A stretch of 64,000 bases of DNA, taken from Homoserinimonas sp044769865. Its GTDB lineage: Bacteria; Actinomycetota; Actinomycetes; Actinomycetales; Microbacteriaceae. The stretch covers positions 186,001 through 250,000 of the forward strand of contig NZ_JBIZWA010000002.1 of assembly GCF_044769865.1 (NCBI RefSeq), read 5' to 3'. The notes beneath the pieces are model-generated. The model saw only the letters and a program-made list of their open reading frames with translations, searched no databases and was not told where the DNA came from. How positions within the stretch are numbered: the stretch's first letter is position 1; the number at the start of each line of letters is the position of its first letter. This document shows, one piece after another, positions 42,490 to 50,426 of the stretch. The translations under genes and the position numbers were made by a program.

Positions 42490-42495
42490 TATCCT
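42490..42495 (+). promoter_or_regulatory. Leaderless -10 box before a small upstream ORF
   Basis: TATCCT, six bases, then ATG 42502, the start of a 25-codon ORF that ends directly at the DUF1990 gene start. The same box would give the DUF1990 mRNA an 78-base leader. Confidence 0.5.
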
Positions 42496-42501
42496 TGCCG
42501 G

Positions 42502-42579
42502 ATGCCTCTGTCGTGCCGTTCTTTCCTGCGCTGTGGGGCGCAATCGCTTGCCGCATCTCTTCACCTCGGAGCGAGCTAG
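42502..42579 (+). CDS. 25-residue leaderless upstream ORF, in frame with the DUF1990 gene
   Basis: ATG 42502 to TAG 42577-42579, immediately followed by the GTG start of the DUF1990 gene in the same frame. The peptide is MPLSCRSFLRCGAQSLAASL plus five residues, with no obvious homology. The -10 box stands six bases upstream, the same layout as other leaderless genes here. It could be a regulatory peptide coupling translation to the next gene, or the 5' end of a longer gene cut by a TAG codon. Conservation across relatives would decide. Confidence 0.4.
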   Translation: MPLSCRSFLRCGAQSLAASLHLGAS

Positions 42580-43236
42580 GTGTCCAAGAAGGCGCTTTGG
42601 AACCTCCCGGTCAACTACGCGGCGGTCGGGGCAACGCAATCGCAGGAGTCGATCGCGTTCCCGCCGAAGGGATACCGCCCCTTCGAGAAGCGCGTCCGCA
42701 TCGGCACGGGGCCCGCACGGTGGGAGTTCGCGTGGCGGGCGACCATGTCGTGGGGCATCATGATCCGCAGCGGCTTCGACGTCGAACTCACGGAGACGCC
42801 CCTGGAGGTTCGGGAGGGCAGCTATACGCCCGTGACCTTCGACGACTCAGGAACGCCCGTTGCCGCGGCCGGCACGGGTGAACGTGAAGAGGTGCCCTAC
42901 GGGCCCGACGGCCTGCCATTTGTGACACCCGGCGACTCGGTCTGGCTCGTGTTCTCGATTGGCCCCTTCAAACTGCGCGAACCCGTGCGCGTCATCTATG
43001 TGATCGACGAGCCGAATCGCAAGGGTTTCGCCTACGGCACCCTGCCGGGCCACCCTCTCAGCGGTGAGGAACTCTTCGTGGTCGACCTTGAGGACGACGG
43101 CTCGGTCTGGATGATGCTGAGGTCGCTTTCCCGTCCGGCGCCCGGCAAGTGGACGGCAGTGAGTCCCCTGTTGTCGCTCGCGCAGCGCGCGCTTCGCCGC
43201 CGGTACCTTGCGGCGCTCTCCGGTCCTGTCGACTGA
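42580..43236 (+). CDS. DUF1990 family protein
   Basis: 218-residue cytoplasmic protein of the DUF1990 family (function unknown). Conserved blocks: LPVNYAAVGATQSQ near the start, GYRPFEKRVRIGTGPARWEFA, VTPGDSVWLVFSIGPFKLREPVRVIYVIDEPNRKGFAYGTLPGHPLSGEELF (read in parts), and LAQRALRRRYLAAL at the end. The start is GTG 42580 directly after the TAG of an in-frame small ORF; CGGAG lies 8-9 bases upstream. The family normally begins close to NYAAVGAT, so GTG is a sensible start. HemW starts three bases after its stop, so the two are probably co-transcribed. Confidence 0.85.
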   Translation: MSKKALWNLPVNYAAVGATQSQESIAFPPKGYRPFEKRVRIGTGPARWEFAWRATMSWGIMIRSGFDVELTETPLEVREGSYTPVTFDDSGTPVAAAGTGEREEVPYGPDGLPFVTPGDSVWLVFSIGPFKLREPVRVIYVIDEPNRKGFAYGTLPGHPLSGEELFVVDLEDDGSVWMMLRSLSRPAPGKWTAVSPLLSLAQRALRRRYLAALSGPVD

Positions 43237-43238
43237 CG

Positions 43239-44471
43239 ATGCCCTCCGCCCTCCCTCTCGCCGACCCGGCGCCCCTTGACGGCCTCCTACCGTCGAGCGT
43301 CGCTGGCGGCGCTGCCGAACGTGACTTCGGCGTCTACCTGCACGTGCCGTTCTGCCGGGTGCGCTGCGGCTACTGCGACTTCAACACCTACACGGCCGAA
43401 GAGCTGCGCGGTGTGCATCGTCGCGATTATGCGGGGCAGGCAGCGATGGAGGTCGCTCTGGGAGCGCGGGTGCTGCGCGAGGCTGAGATAGCGCCGCGGC
43501 CCGTGTCGACCATCTTCTTCGGAGGCGGCACGCCAACCCTGCTGCCAGCATCCGATCTCGTGCACATGCTCGAGGCTGTTCGCGCCGAGTGGACGCTGGC
43601 ATCCGGGGCCGAGATCACGACGGAGGCCAATCCAGATTCGGTGGATGCCGCCTACCTGCAGGAGCTCGCACGGGCGGGCTTCACGCGCGTGTCCTTCGGC
43701 ATGCAGTCGGCCGTGCCCCACGTGCTCGCGACGCTGGAGCGTACGCATGACCCCGCGCGCATCCCGCTCGTCGTGCAGTGGGCGCGGGACGCTGGCCTCG
43801 ACGTGAGCCTCGACCTCATCTACGGCACGCCAGGGGAGTCGCTCGATGACTGGCGCCGCTCGCTCGAGCACGCGATCGCGCAGCAACCCGATCACCTCTC
43901 CGCCTACGCACTCATCGTGGAGGATGGCACCAAGCTCGCGCGGCAGATCCGTCGCGGCGAGGTCGCGGAGCCCGACGATGACCTCGAGGCCGACATGTAC
44001 GAGCTTGCGGATGCCCTGCTCGCCGATGCCGGCTACGACTGGTACGAGGTCAGTAACTGGGCCAGGCCGACGAGCGCCGGCGATCATCGCAGCCGCCACA
44101 ACCTCGCGTATTGGCGTGGGCAGGACTGGTGGGGCGTCGGCCCTGGCGCGCACAGCCACGTCGGCGGCGTTCGCTGGTGGAATGTCAAGCACCCCGCGGC
44201 CTATGCAGACCGCGTGCTCGCTGGCCACTCGCCGGCGGCGGGGCGGGAGACCCTTGCGAGCGAGACGCAGGACATCGAGCGGGTGCTCCTTGGCGTGCGC
44301 ATCCGCGACGGGCTCTCGATCGCCGAACTCCCGCAGAGCGGACGGCGCGCTATCGCTGGTCTCATCGCTGACGGCCTCGTGGACGCGAAAGCCGCCCTGC
44401 GCGGATCAGTCGTGCTGACCCTGCGAGGGCGGCTGCTTGCGGATGCTGTCGTGCGGCGACTGCTGGAGTAG
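43239..44471 (+). CDS. hemW: Radical SAM heme chaperone HemW
   Basis: 410-residue radical SAM protein that carries heme to respiratory enzymes (formerly annotated as a coproporphyrinogen oxidase). The cluster motif is HVPFCRVRCGYCDFNTY (CxxxCxxC). FFGGGTPTLLP, TTEANPDSV, RVSFGMQSAVPHVL and DLIYGTPGESLDDWR follow in the usual order, and the C-terminal HemN domain includes NLAYWRGQDWWGVGPGAHSH. ATG 43239 is two bases after the DUF1990 stop. Followed, convergently, by a DUF4870 gene. Confidence 0.93.
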   Translation: MPSALPLADPAPLDGLLPSSVAGGAAERDFGVYLHVPFCRVRCGYCDFNTYTAEELRGVHRRDYAGQAAMEVALGARVLREAEIAPRPVSTIFFGGGTPTLLPASDLVHMLEAVRAEWTLASGAEITTEANPDSVDAAYLQELARAGFTRVSFGMQSAVPHVLATLERTHDPARIPLVVQWARDAGLDVSLDLIYGTPGESLDDWRRSLEHAIAQQPDHLSAYALIVEDGTKLARQIRRGEVAEPDDDLEADMYELADALLADAGYDWYEVSNWARPTSAGDHRSRHNLAYWRGQDWWGVGPGAHSHVGGVRWWNVKHPAAYADRVLAGHSPAAGRETLASETQDIERVLLGVRIRDGLSIAELPQSGRRAIAGLIADGLVDAKAALRGSVVLTLRGRLLADAVVRRLLE

Positions 44472-44489
44472 CGGTCGCCGAGTCATCCG

Positions 44490-44906
44490 CTACTGCTTGA
44501 TGAACTCGATCGTGAGCGGGTACCGGTAGTAGAAGCCCTGGTTGGCCTTGACCGCCGCGATGATCATGAAGACGACCATCGCGATCGGGATGATCATGGC
44601 CAGATAGACGATCGCGAATCCGATGCCAAAGGTAAAGACCGCGATGGGGATTGCGACCACGAAGAGCACGATGGTCGCGGCGACCGCGTAGATCGTGTAG
44701 GAAATCTGGAAGTTCAACGCCGAACGAGTGTGCTCGCGCACGAAGGGGCCGCGATCCTTCAGCACGAGGTAGCCGACGAGCGCCGGGATGAAGCTGAAGA
44801 AGATCCCGCCCACGTGCACGAGCGTCGCCCAGAGCTTCTCGTCGGCGGGGCTCATGGGCTGGTTCGGCTGGTACTGCCCGGGAGGGGGCGGGGCTGCGTT
44901 GGTCAT
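44490..44906 (-). CDS. DUF4870 membrane protein (1)
   Basis: 138-residue Tic20-like/DUF4870 membrane protein. The Pro-rich cytoplasmic N-terminus PPPPGQYQPNQPM is followed by SPADEKLWATLVHVGGIFFSFIPALVGYLVLKDRGPFVREHTRSALNFQ (read in parts), the family core, then two or three membrane helices and YYRYPLTIEFIKQ. Function unknown. An upstream TTTAAT six bases before the ATG may be a leaderless -10. A related protein is encoded just upstream on the same strand, with a terminator between. Confidence 0.85.
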   Translation of the reverse strand: MTNAAPPPPGQYQPNQPMSPADEKLWATLVHVGGIFFSFIPALVGYLVLKDRGPFVREHTRSALNFQISYTIYAVAATIVLFVVAIPIAVFTFGIGFAIVYLAMIIPIAMVVFMIIAAVKANQGFYYRYPLTIEFIKQ

Positions 44907-44939
44907 GCGCCCATTAAAGCAATGAGCCGAGAGAAAGCA

Positions 44940-44967
44940 GAGGGCCGGGACAGAAGTCCCGACCCTC
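44940..44967 (-). terminator. Terminator between the two DUF4870 genes
   Basis: GAGGG-C-CGGGAC (44940-44951), loop AGAA, GTCCCG-A-CCCTC (44956-44967): 11 pairs and one mismatch, nine bases past the stop of the upstream DUF4870 gene. On the minus strand it is followed by CTGCTTTCTCTC, a pyrimidine run with T-rich part. Confidence 0.7.
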
Positions 44968-44975
44968 GACCGTGG

Positions 44976-45371
44976 CTACTTGATGAGACGAAGGGCGAAG
45001 GGGTACCGGTAGGCAATGCCGTCCTTTGCCTTGATGAAGCCCTGGATGCAGAAGATGATCGTGACGACCCAGAGTGCGAAGGTCAGGAGTCCGCCGATCA
45101 GACCCCAGAGTCCGAAGGTCACGACCGTGAGGATTGCATTGATGATCATGACGACGACGTGGGCGATCGTGATCGTGATCTGGAAGTTGAGGGACTCCTT
45201 GCCCTCCTGGTTGGTGAAGGAGCCACGGTCCTTGAAGACCAGCCAGATGATAAGCGGGGGGAGGATCCAGAGGATCCCGCCGAGGTGGGCGAACGACGCC
45301 CACTGGCGGTCCTCGGCCTGGCTCAGTGGCGCTGCGGGCTGCGCGGCTGCGGGAGGAGTCTGGTCGGTCAT
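44976..45371 (-). CDS. DUF4870 membrane protein (2)
   Basis: 131-residue paralogue of the DUF4870 protein encoded next to it. It shares the pattern LSQAEDRQWASFAHLGGILWILPPLIIWLVFKDRGSFTNQEGKESLNFQ (read in parts) and the ending YRYPFALRLIK, with an N-terminal Pro/Ala-rich segment. Start: ATG 45371 with GGAAAGG about 7 bases upstream; an upstream ATG (MERHD, 12 bases earlier) is less likely. Function unknown. A terminator after its stop separates it from the second copy, so the copies are probably expressed independently. Confidence 0.83.
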   Translation of the reverse strand: MTDQTPPAAAQPAAPLSQAEDRQWASFAHLGGILWILPPLIIWLVFKDRGSFTNQEGKESLNFQITITIAHVVVMIINAILTVVTFGLWGLIGGLLTFALWVVTIIFCIQGFIKAKDGIAYRYPFALRLIK

Positions 45372-45515
45372 GTCATGCCTTTCCATGGGCGATGCCCCGA
45401 GACGGGGATCGAGTCTTCTGCCTGCCTGAGAAAAAGCTGAGGGTAGCGCAGGCACTGCATAACCTAGCGCCCACCCACTCCGGGGGGCAATGATTTCGCC
45501 GACGGTGGGTCGCTG

Positions 45516-45547
45516 TAGAATTGGCAGTCACTTGATGCGAGTGCCAA
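45516..45547 (+). promoter_or_regulatory. hrcA promoter -10 with CIRCE operator
   Basis: TTGGCAGTC (45521-45529), nine bases, GAGTGCCAA (45539-45547): an inverted repeat with one mismatch and the 9-base spacing of CIRCE (consensus TTAGCACTC-N9-GAGTGCTAA). The -10 box TAGAAT (45516-45521) overlaps its left end, so bound HrcA would cover the transcription start. This predicts heat-inducible, autorepressed hrcA-dnaJ. Confidence 0.8.
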
Positions 45548-45566
45548 GACTGTGGAGGTGATGCGG

Positions 45567-46589
45567 ATGGTTTCCGATCGGGGCCTTGAAGTACTTCGTG
45601 TCATCGTGCAGGACTATGTTGCCTCGCGGGAGCCAGTCGGCTCCAAGTCGATCGTCGAGCGCCACTCCTTCGGAGTGTCAGCAGCCACGATTCGCAGCGA
45701 CATGGCGCAGTTGGAGGAGGAAGACCTCATCACGGCGCCGCACACGTCGTCTGGGCGGGTGCCGACCGACAAGGGGTACCGCCTCTTCGTCAACCAGCTC
45801 GCCGATCTCCGGCCCCTGTCTGCTGCGCAGCGCCACGCAATCGAAGCCTTCCTGGGTGAGTCAACCGACCTTGACGACGTGCTTGCGCGCACCGTGCGAC
45901 TGCTCTCCCAGCTGACGCACCAGGTGGCCCTCGTGCAATATCCGACGCTCGGGCGGTCACGCATCCGTCATGTAGAGCTCGTGCCGCTCAACCAGGTGCG
46001 CCTCATGACGGTGTTGATCACCGACACGGGCCGGGTCGAGCAGCGCATGGTCGACGTGCCCATGGGGATCGACGAGGAGTTCCTTGGCGAGCTCCGCACC
46101 CGCATCAACGGCGAACTGGCAGGCCTCGTGCTGAAGGATGCCGCGGAGCAACTGGAAGCCCTGGCCGAATCGTTCGAGCCGCATCGGCGACCCCTCGTCG
46201 AGGTCGTCGCGAGCAGTCTCGGCGAGCAGGTCATCGCGAGCCGGCATGACAAGCTCCTGATGGCTGGAACGGCAAACCTCGCCCGCACCGAGGACGATTT
46301 CAGCGGCAGCATCTATCCTGTGCTGGAGGCGATCGAGGAGCAGGTCACCCTGCTGCGCCTGTTCAGCGAGATGGAACAGGAGATGGGTGGCATCGCGGTG
46401 CGGATCGGCCGCGAGAACGAGTCCTTCGGGCTCGGCGAGGCATCGGTGCTCAGTTCCGGATACGCGGGGGCGAGCGGCGAGCTCGCGCGACTCGGTGTGC
46501 TCGGCCCGACGCGCATGGACTATTCGAGCAACATGACGGCGGTGCGTGCTGTGGCGCGCTACCTCTCCAGGTTGCTCAGCGAAAACTGA
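45567..46589 (+). CDS. hrcA: Heat-inducible transcription repressor HrcA
   Basis: 340-residue repressor that binds CIRCE and needs GroEL for activity. The winged helix is near the N-terminus (RGLEVLRVIVQDYVASREPVGSKSI, then SAATIRSDMAQLEEEDLITAPHTSSGRVPTDKGYR, read in parts), followed by the GAF-like middle and the IRIG-type block VRIGRENE. I chose ATG 45567, about 7 bases after GGAGGTG; GTG 45552 and ATG 45561 are alternatives. Its own operator is immediately upstream. dnaJ follows after 90 bases. Confidence 0.95.
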   Translation: MVSDRGLEVLRVIVQDYVASREPVGSKSIVERHSFGVSAATIRSDMAQLEEEDLITAPHTSSGRVPTDKGYRLFVNQLADLRPLSAAQRHAIEAFLGESTDLDDVLARTVRLLSQLTHQVALVQYPTLGRSRIRHVELVPLNQVRLMTVLITDTGRVEQRMVDVPMGIDEEFLGELRTRINGELAGLVLKDAAEQLEALAESFEPHRRPLVEVVASSLGEQVIASRHDKLLMAGTANLARTEDDFSGSIYPVLEAIEEQVTLLRLFSEMEQEMGGIAVRIGRENESFGLGEASVLSSGYAGASGELARLGVLGPTRMDYSSNMTAVRAVARYLSRLLSEN

Positions 46590-46679
46590 CGAGAAGAGAT
46601 CGACGGTCGAGGGCGTGAGCCCGCGACATCCGCACGCCGCAGGCTGACGGAGCCGAGAGAACAATATTGAGGAACTGCA

Positions 46680-47780
46680 TTGGCTGACCATTACGAGGTG
46701 CTCGGTGTTGACCGCAGCGCGACGCCCGAAGAGATCAAGAAGGCGTACCGTCGCCTCGCGCGCGAGCTGCACCCCGATGTGAACCCGGGCGCCGATGCAG
46801 CCGACCGCTTCAAGGATGTGACCCACGCCTACGACGTGCTTTCCGACCCGAAGCGCAAGCAGGAGTACGACCTGGGCGACCAGGCCGGCTTCGGCGGTGG
46901 ATTCGGCGGCGGCTTCGGCGACATCTTCGAGACCTTCTTCGGCGGCGGGGGCGGCACTCGTCCGCCCCGCTCACGCACGGAACGTGGCCAGGACGCCCTG
47001 CTGCGCGTCGAGGTCGAGCTCGCGGATGTCATCTTCGGCACGTCCCGCGAAGTCGAGGTCGACACGGCCGTCGTGTGCAAGACGTGTGGCGGCTCCTGCT
47101 GTGCGCCCGGGACGGACCTTCAGACGTGCGACATCTGTGGCGGTTCGGGACTCATCCAGCGCTCCGTGCGCAGCCTGCTCGGCAACGTCATGACCTCGAG
47201 CCCGTGTGGCACCTGCCGCGGCTACGGCACGGTCATCCCGCACCCCTGCCAGACCTGCTCGGGCCAGGGTCGCGTGCGCGCCCGTCGCAAGATCCCCGTC
47301 GACATCCCGGCCGGGGTCGACACGGGCCTGCGCCTGCAGATGCCCGGCCAGGGTGAGGTCGGCCAGGGCGGCGGGCCGAGCGGTGACCTCTACCTCGAGA
47401 TCAAGGTGCGGCACCACGACGTCTTCAGCCGCAATGGCGACGACATCCTCGCAACGCTCGAGGTGCAGATGACGGATGCGATCCTTGGCACCCGCGCCGT
47501 CTTCGAGTCCCTGGATGGCCCGGTCGAGGTCGAGATCAAGCCCGGCACCCAGAGCGCCGAGGTCATCACGGTCAAGGACCGCGGCATCACGCACCTTCGT
47601 GGTTCAGGCCGCGGCGACCTCAAGGTCGGGGTGCAGGTGCTCACGCCGACGAAGCTCAACGGCAAGGCGAAAGACCTCATCCAGGAGCTCGCGCGAGTGC
47701 AGAATGCGGTGCCGCCGCACCTCTCGCAGTTCCAGCAGGGGCTCTTCCAGAAGCTTCGCGACCGCTTCCTCAACATCTAG
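46680..47780 (+). CDS. dnaJ: Chaperone protein DnaJ
   Basis: 366-residue type I Hsp40 that delivers substrates to DnaK. The J domain has HPD in ARELHPDVNPG; a Gly/Phe region follows (FGGGFGGGFGDIF). Four zinc-binding repeats: CKTCGGSC, CDICGGSG, CGTCRGYG and CQTCSGQG; the first has Cys where the family has the last Gly. The C-terminal domains end in QKLRDRFLNI. Start TTG 46680 with GAGGA upstream gives the standard M-A-D-H-Y start. No dnaK or grpE lies nearby. It is co-regulated with hrcA through CIRCE. Confidence 0.95.
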   Translation: MADHYEVLGVDRSATPEEIKKAYRRLARELHPDVNPGADAADRFKDVTHAYDVLSDPKRKQEYDLGDQAGFGGGFGGGFGDIFETFFGGGGGTRPPRSRTERGQDALLRVEVELADVIFGTSREVEVDTAVVCKTCGGSCCAPGTDLQTCDICGGSGLIQRSVRSLLGNVMTSSPCGTCRGYGTVIPHPCQTCSGQGRVRARRKIPVDIPAGVDTGLRLQMPGQGEVGQGGGPSGDLYLEIKVRHHDVFSRNGDDILATLEVQMTDAILGTRAVFESLDGPVEVEIKPGTQSAEVITVKDRGITHLRGSGRGDLKVGVQVLTPTKLNGKAKDLIQELARVQNAVPPHLSQFQQGLFQKLRDRFLNI

Positions 47781-47785
47781 CGCGC

Positions 47786-48514
47786 ATGGCGCACTTCTAT
47801 CTCGCGGACGGCCTCAGTGACACCGCGCCGGGGTCGCTGGTGACGATCGTGGGTGCCGAGGCGAAGCATGCTGTCTCGGTCAGCCGAGTGCGGGTGGGCG
47901 AGGTGCTGTCGATCGGCAACGGCGAGGGCCTCGTCGCGACTGGGCCCGTCGAGGAGGCGGCGCCCACCCGGCTGAGCATCCGGGTCGACGAGGTCGTGCA
48001 GCATCCGGCGCCGTCCGCCCGGATCACGCTCGTGCAGGCGCTGGCGAAGGGCGGGCGCGATGAGTCCGCCGTGCAGGCGTCGACTGAGCTCGGCGTCGAT
48101 GCGGTCGTGCCCTGGGCGGCCCGCAGGTCGGTCGTGAAGTGGGACGGAAACAAGCGGGACAAGGGGCCGGAACGCTGGCGCGCGATCGTGCGCGAGGCCA
48201 CGAAGCAGTCGATGAGGCCGTACCTGCCGCAGGTGCAGGAGCCCGTGACCACGAAGGAGCTCGCCCGGCTCGCTGAATCGGCACTCGTGCTCGTGCTGGA
48301 ACCGACGGCGCAGACCCCGCTGACCTCGATCGAGGCGCGCGGGAGGGACGTCGTGCTCGTCGTCGGCCCGGAGGGCGGCATCGCGCCAGAGGAACTCGAG
48401 ATGCTCGGTGCGGCCGGGTGCGTGCCGGTGAGGCTCGGCAGCAGCGTGCTGCGCACGAGCACCGCCGGCCCCGCGGCACTCGCCGTGCTCAGCGCCCTCA
48501 CGGAACGCTGGTAG
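47786..48514 (+). CDS. rsmE: 16S rRNA m3U1498 methyltransferase RsmE
   Basis: 242-residue SPOUT-class enzyme. An N-terminal PUA-like part (AHFYLADGL, EAKHAVSVSRVRVGE) precedes the knot, with LVVGPEGGIAPEELEML and VRLGSSVLRTSTAGPAAL forming the SAM-binding loops. It starts five bases after dnaJ, so it is part of the hrcA-dnaJ transcript; this dnaJ-rsmE order is common in bacteria. Confidence 0.93.
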   Translation: MAHFYLADGLSDTAPGSLVTIVGAEAKHAVSVSRVRVGEVLSIGNGEGLVATGPVEEAAPTRLSIRVDEVVQHPAPSARITLVQALAKGGRDESAVQASTELGVDAVVPWAARRSVVKWDGNKRDKGPERWRAIVREATKQSMRPYLPQVQEPVTTKELARLAESALVLVLEPTAQTPLTSIEARGRDVVLVVGPEGGIAPEELEMLGAAGCVPVRLGSSVLRTSTAGPAALAVLSALTERW

Positions 48515-48541
48515 CGCCTCACCGCTCAGAGCGGAAGCGCT

Positions 48542-48547
48542 TAAGCT
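48542..48547 (+). promoter_or_regulatory. Leaderless -10 box of the HIT gene
   Basis: TAAGCT, six bases, ATG 48554. It lies in the 39-base gap after rsmE, so the HIT-phoH-ybeY genes have their own start in addition to possible read-through from the heat-shock operon. Confidence 0.5.
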
Positions 48548-48553
48548 GGACTC

Positions 48554-48910
48554 ATGCCAGGCCAAGACGAAGTCTCGATCTTCACGCGAATCATCGACAG
48601 GGAGATCCCCGCAGAGATCCTGTTCGAGAGCGACGCGGTCATCGCCATCCGTGACATCGCGCCGCAGGCGCCCGTGCACCTCCTCGTGATCCCCAAGACG
48701 CCGAAGTACCGCGACGTCGTCGAGCTCGCGGCTGCCGACCCGGTCCTCCTGACAGAGGTTGTCGCGACGGCGAAGCAGCTGGCCGAAGAACACTGCGGCG
48801 GCGAGTTCCGTCTCGTGTTCAACACGGGAGCGGCGGCAGGCCAGACCGTATTCCACGTCCACGCCCACGTGCTCGGGGGCCGACTGACAGAAGAGACCAT
48901 TGGCGACTGA
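48554..48910 (+). CDS. HIT-family nucleotide hydrolase/transferase
   Basis: 118-residue histidine-triad protein, HinT-like. The catalytic motif is VFHVHAHVLGG (HxHxHxx), and the N-terminal block IFTRIIDREIPAEILFESD with ALAIRDI-like VIAIRDIAPQAPVHLLVIPK is typical. HinT homologues hydrolyse purine phosphoramidates such as AMP-lysine; the physiological role is not settled. It ends 11 bases inside phoH, in another frame. Confidence 0.93.
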   Translation: MPGQDEVSIFTRIIDREIPAEILFESDAVIAIRDIAPQAPVHLLVIPKTPKYRDVVELAAADPVLLTEVVATAKQLAEEHCGGEFRLVFNTGAAAGQTVFHVHAHVLGGRLTEETIGD

Positions 48911-49922
48911 CGACCCGAGAGCAACACCAGCGCCCGTGAAGCGGGAGACCGTCTACGTCGACGGCGTCGCCATGGTGCGGTTGCTGGGCCCCAACGACCG
49001 TCTGCTGCGCACGATCGAGGCGCAGCATCCGCTCGTCGAGGTGCACGTGAGGGGCAACGAGGTCACCCTTGAGGGCCCCGACGACGACGTGAGGGCTGCG
49101 CGCTCGCTCGTTGACGAACTCGTGTCGCTCATTCGCGACGACGTCGAGCTGAGCGCGAGCGACGTCACCGAGGCGGCTCGGATCATCGCGGATGACTCGG
49201 GCGCACGGGCCTCGGATGTGCTCGGCCAGGTCATCCTCACGAGCCGCGGCAAGAGCATCCGCCCGAAGACCATGGGCCAGCGCGCCTACGTCGATGCGAT
49301 CGATGAGCACACGGTCGTCTTCGGTATCGGTCCCGCGGGAACCGGCAAGACCTACCTCGCGATGGCCAAGGCCGTGCAGGCGCTGCAGCGCAAGGAGGTC
49401 GAGCGCATCATTCTGACGCGTCCGGCGGTCGAGGCGGGGGAGCGCCTCGGGTTCCTCCCCGGCACCCTGACCGACAAGATCGACCCCTACCTGCGGCCGC
49501 TCTACGACGCGCTCAACGAGATGATGGACCCCGAGGTCGTCGTCAAGCTTCTCGCGATCGGCACGATCGAGGTCGCGCCACTCGCCTACATGCGCGGTCG
49601 CACGCTGAACAACTCCTTCGTCATTCTCGACGAGGCGCAGAACACGACGCCCGAGCAGATGAAGATGTTCCTCACACGGCTTGGCTTCGGTTCGAAGATG
49701 GTGGTCACGGGCGACATCACGCAGATGGACCTGCCGACGGGCGCGAGCGGTCTCAAGCTCGTGACTCGCGTGCTCGATTCGATCGATGAGATCCACTTCG
49801 CGGAACTGACGAGCGACGATGTCGTGCGTCACAGCCTCGTCGGCCGCATCGTCGACGCCTACACGCGCTATGACGCCGAGAAGCAGCGCGACGATTACGA
49901 GAGACGGGGGCGCTCCAGGTGA
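48900..49922 (+). CDS. PhoH-family ATPase
   Basis: 340-residue PhoH-like P-loop ATPase. An N-terminal KH-like region is followed by GQRAYVDAIDEHTVVFGIGPAGTGKTYLAMA (read in parts), with Walker A GPAGTGKT, then TRPAVEAGERLGFLPG, Walker B FVILDEAQNTTPEQM and VVTGDITQMDLP. The start is TTG 48900 (M-A-T-D-D) with AGAAGAGACC upstream, overlapping the HIT gene by 11 bases. The conserved phoH-ybeY-CNNM-era order suggests RNA or ribosome maturation, but the biochemical role of PhoH is unclear. Confidence 0.92.
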   Translation: MATDDPRATPAPVKRETVYVDGVAMVRLLGPNDRLLRTIEAQHPLVEVHVRGNEVTLEGPDDDVRAARSLVDELVSLIRDDVELSASDVTEAARIIADDSGARASDVLGQVILTSRGKSIRPKTMGQRAYVDAIDEHTVVFGIGPAGTGKTYLAMAKAVQALQRKEVERIILTRPAVEAGERLGFLPGTLTDKIDPYLRPLYDALNEMMDPEVVVKLLAIGTIEVAPLAYMRGRTLNNSFVILDEAQNTTPEQMKMFLTRLGFGSKMVVTGDITQMDLPTGASGLKLVTRVLDSIDEIHFAELTSDDVVRHSLVGRIVDAYTRYDAEKQRDDYERRGRSR

Positions 49923-50383
49923 GCATCGAGATCAACAACGAGTCGGTCGTGGAGGTCGACGAGGCCGCGCTGCAGCGGCTCGCCACCTACGCGCTCGACG
50001 AGCTTCACGTGCATCCAGATGCGGAACTCTCGATCGTGCTGGTCGACGAGGCGGCCATGGAACAGCTCCATGTGCAGTGGATGGACGAGCCGGGGCCGAC
50101 CGACGTGCTGAGCTTCCCCATGGACGAACTGCGGCCGGGTACTGAGGATGCGATCACCCCAGCCGGCCTATTGGGCGACGTCGTGCTGTGCCCCCAGGTG
50201 GCGCAGGCGCAGGCGGAGACCGCCGGCCACAGCCTCGGCGACGAGCTCCTCATGCTGACGACGCACGGCATCCTGCACCTCCTCGGCTTCGACCACGCCG
50301 AGCCCGAGGAGGAGCGCGAGATGTTCGGGCTGCAGCGCGACATCCTGGTGGGCTTCACCATGCAGGAGCGTCGACGACGGTGA
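49919..50383 (+). CDS. ybeY: Endoribonuclease YbeY
   Basis: 154-residue zinc-dependent endoribonuclease for 16S rRNA 3'-end processing and ribosome quality control. The metal site is HGILHLLGFDH (HxxxHxxxxxH). Other family marks: PTDVLSFPMDE, and LLGDVVLCPQVAQ. GTG 49919 overlaps the phoH stop (GTGA). It is part of the phoH-ybeY-CNNM-era cluster. Confidence 0.95.
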   Translation: MSIEINNESVVEVDEAALQRLATYALDELHVHPDAELSIVLVDEAAMEQLHVQWMDEPGPTDVLSFPMDELRPGTEDAITPAGLLGDVVLCPQVAQAQAETAGHSLGDELLMLTTHGILHLLGFDHAEPEEEREMFGLQRDILVGFTMQERRRR

Positions 50384-50426
50384 GCGACGGCCCGAGTACC
50401 ACCCTGCCAACGCGGGGAGTGCGCAG

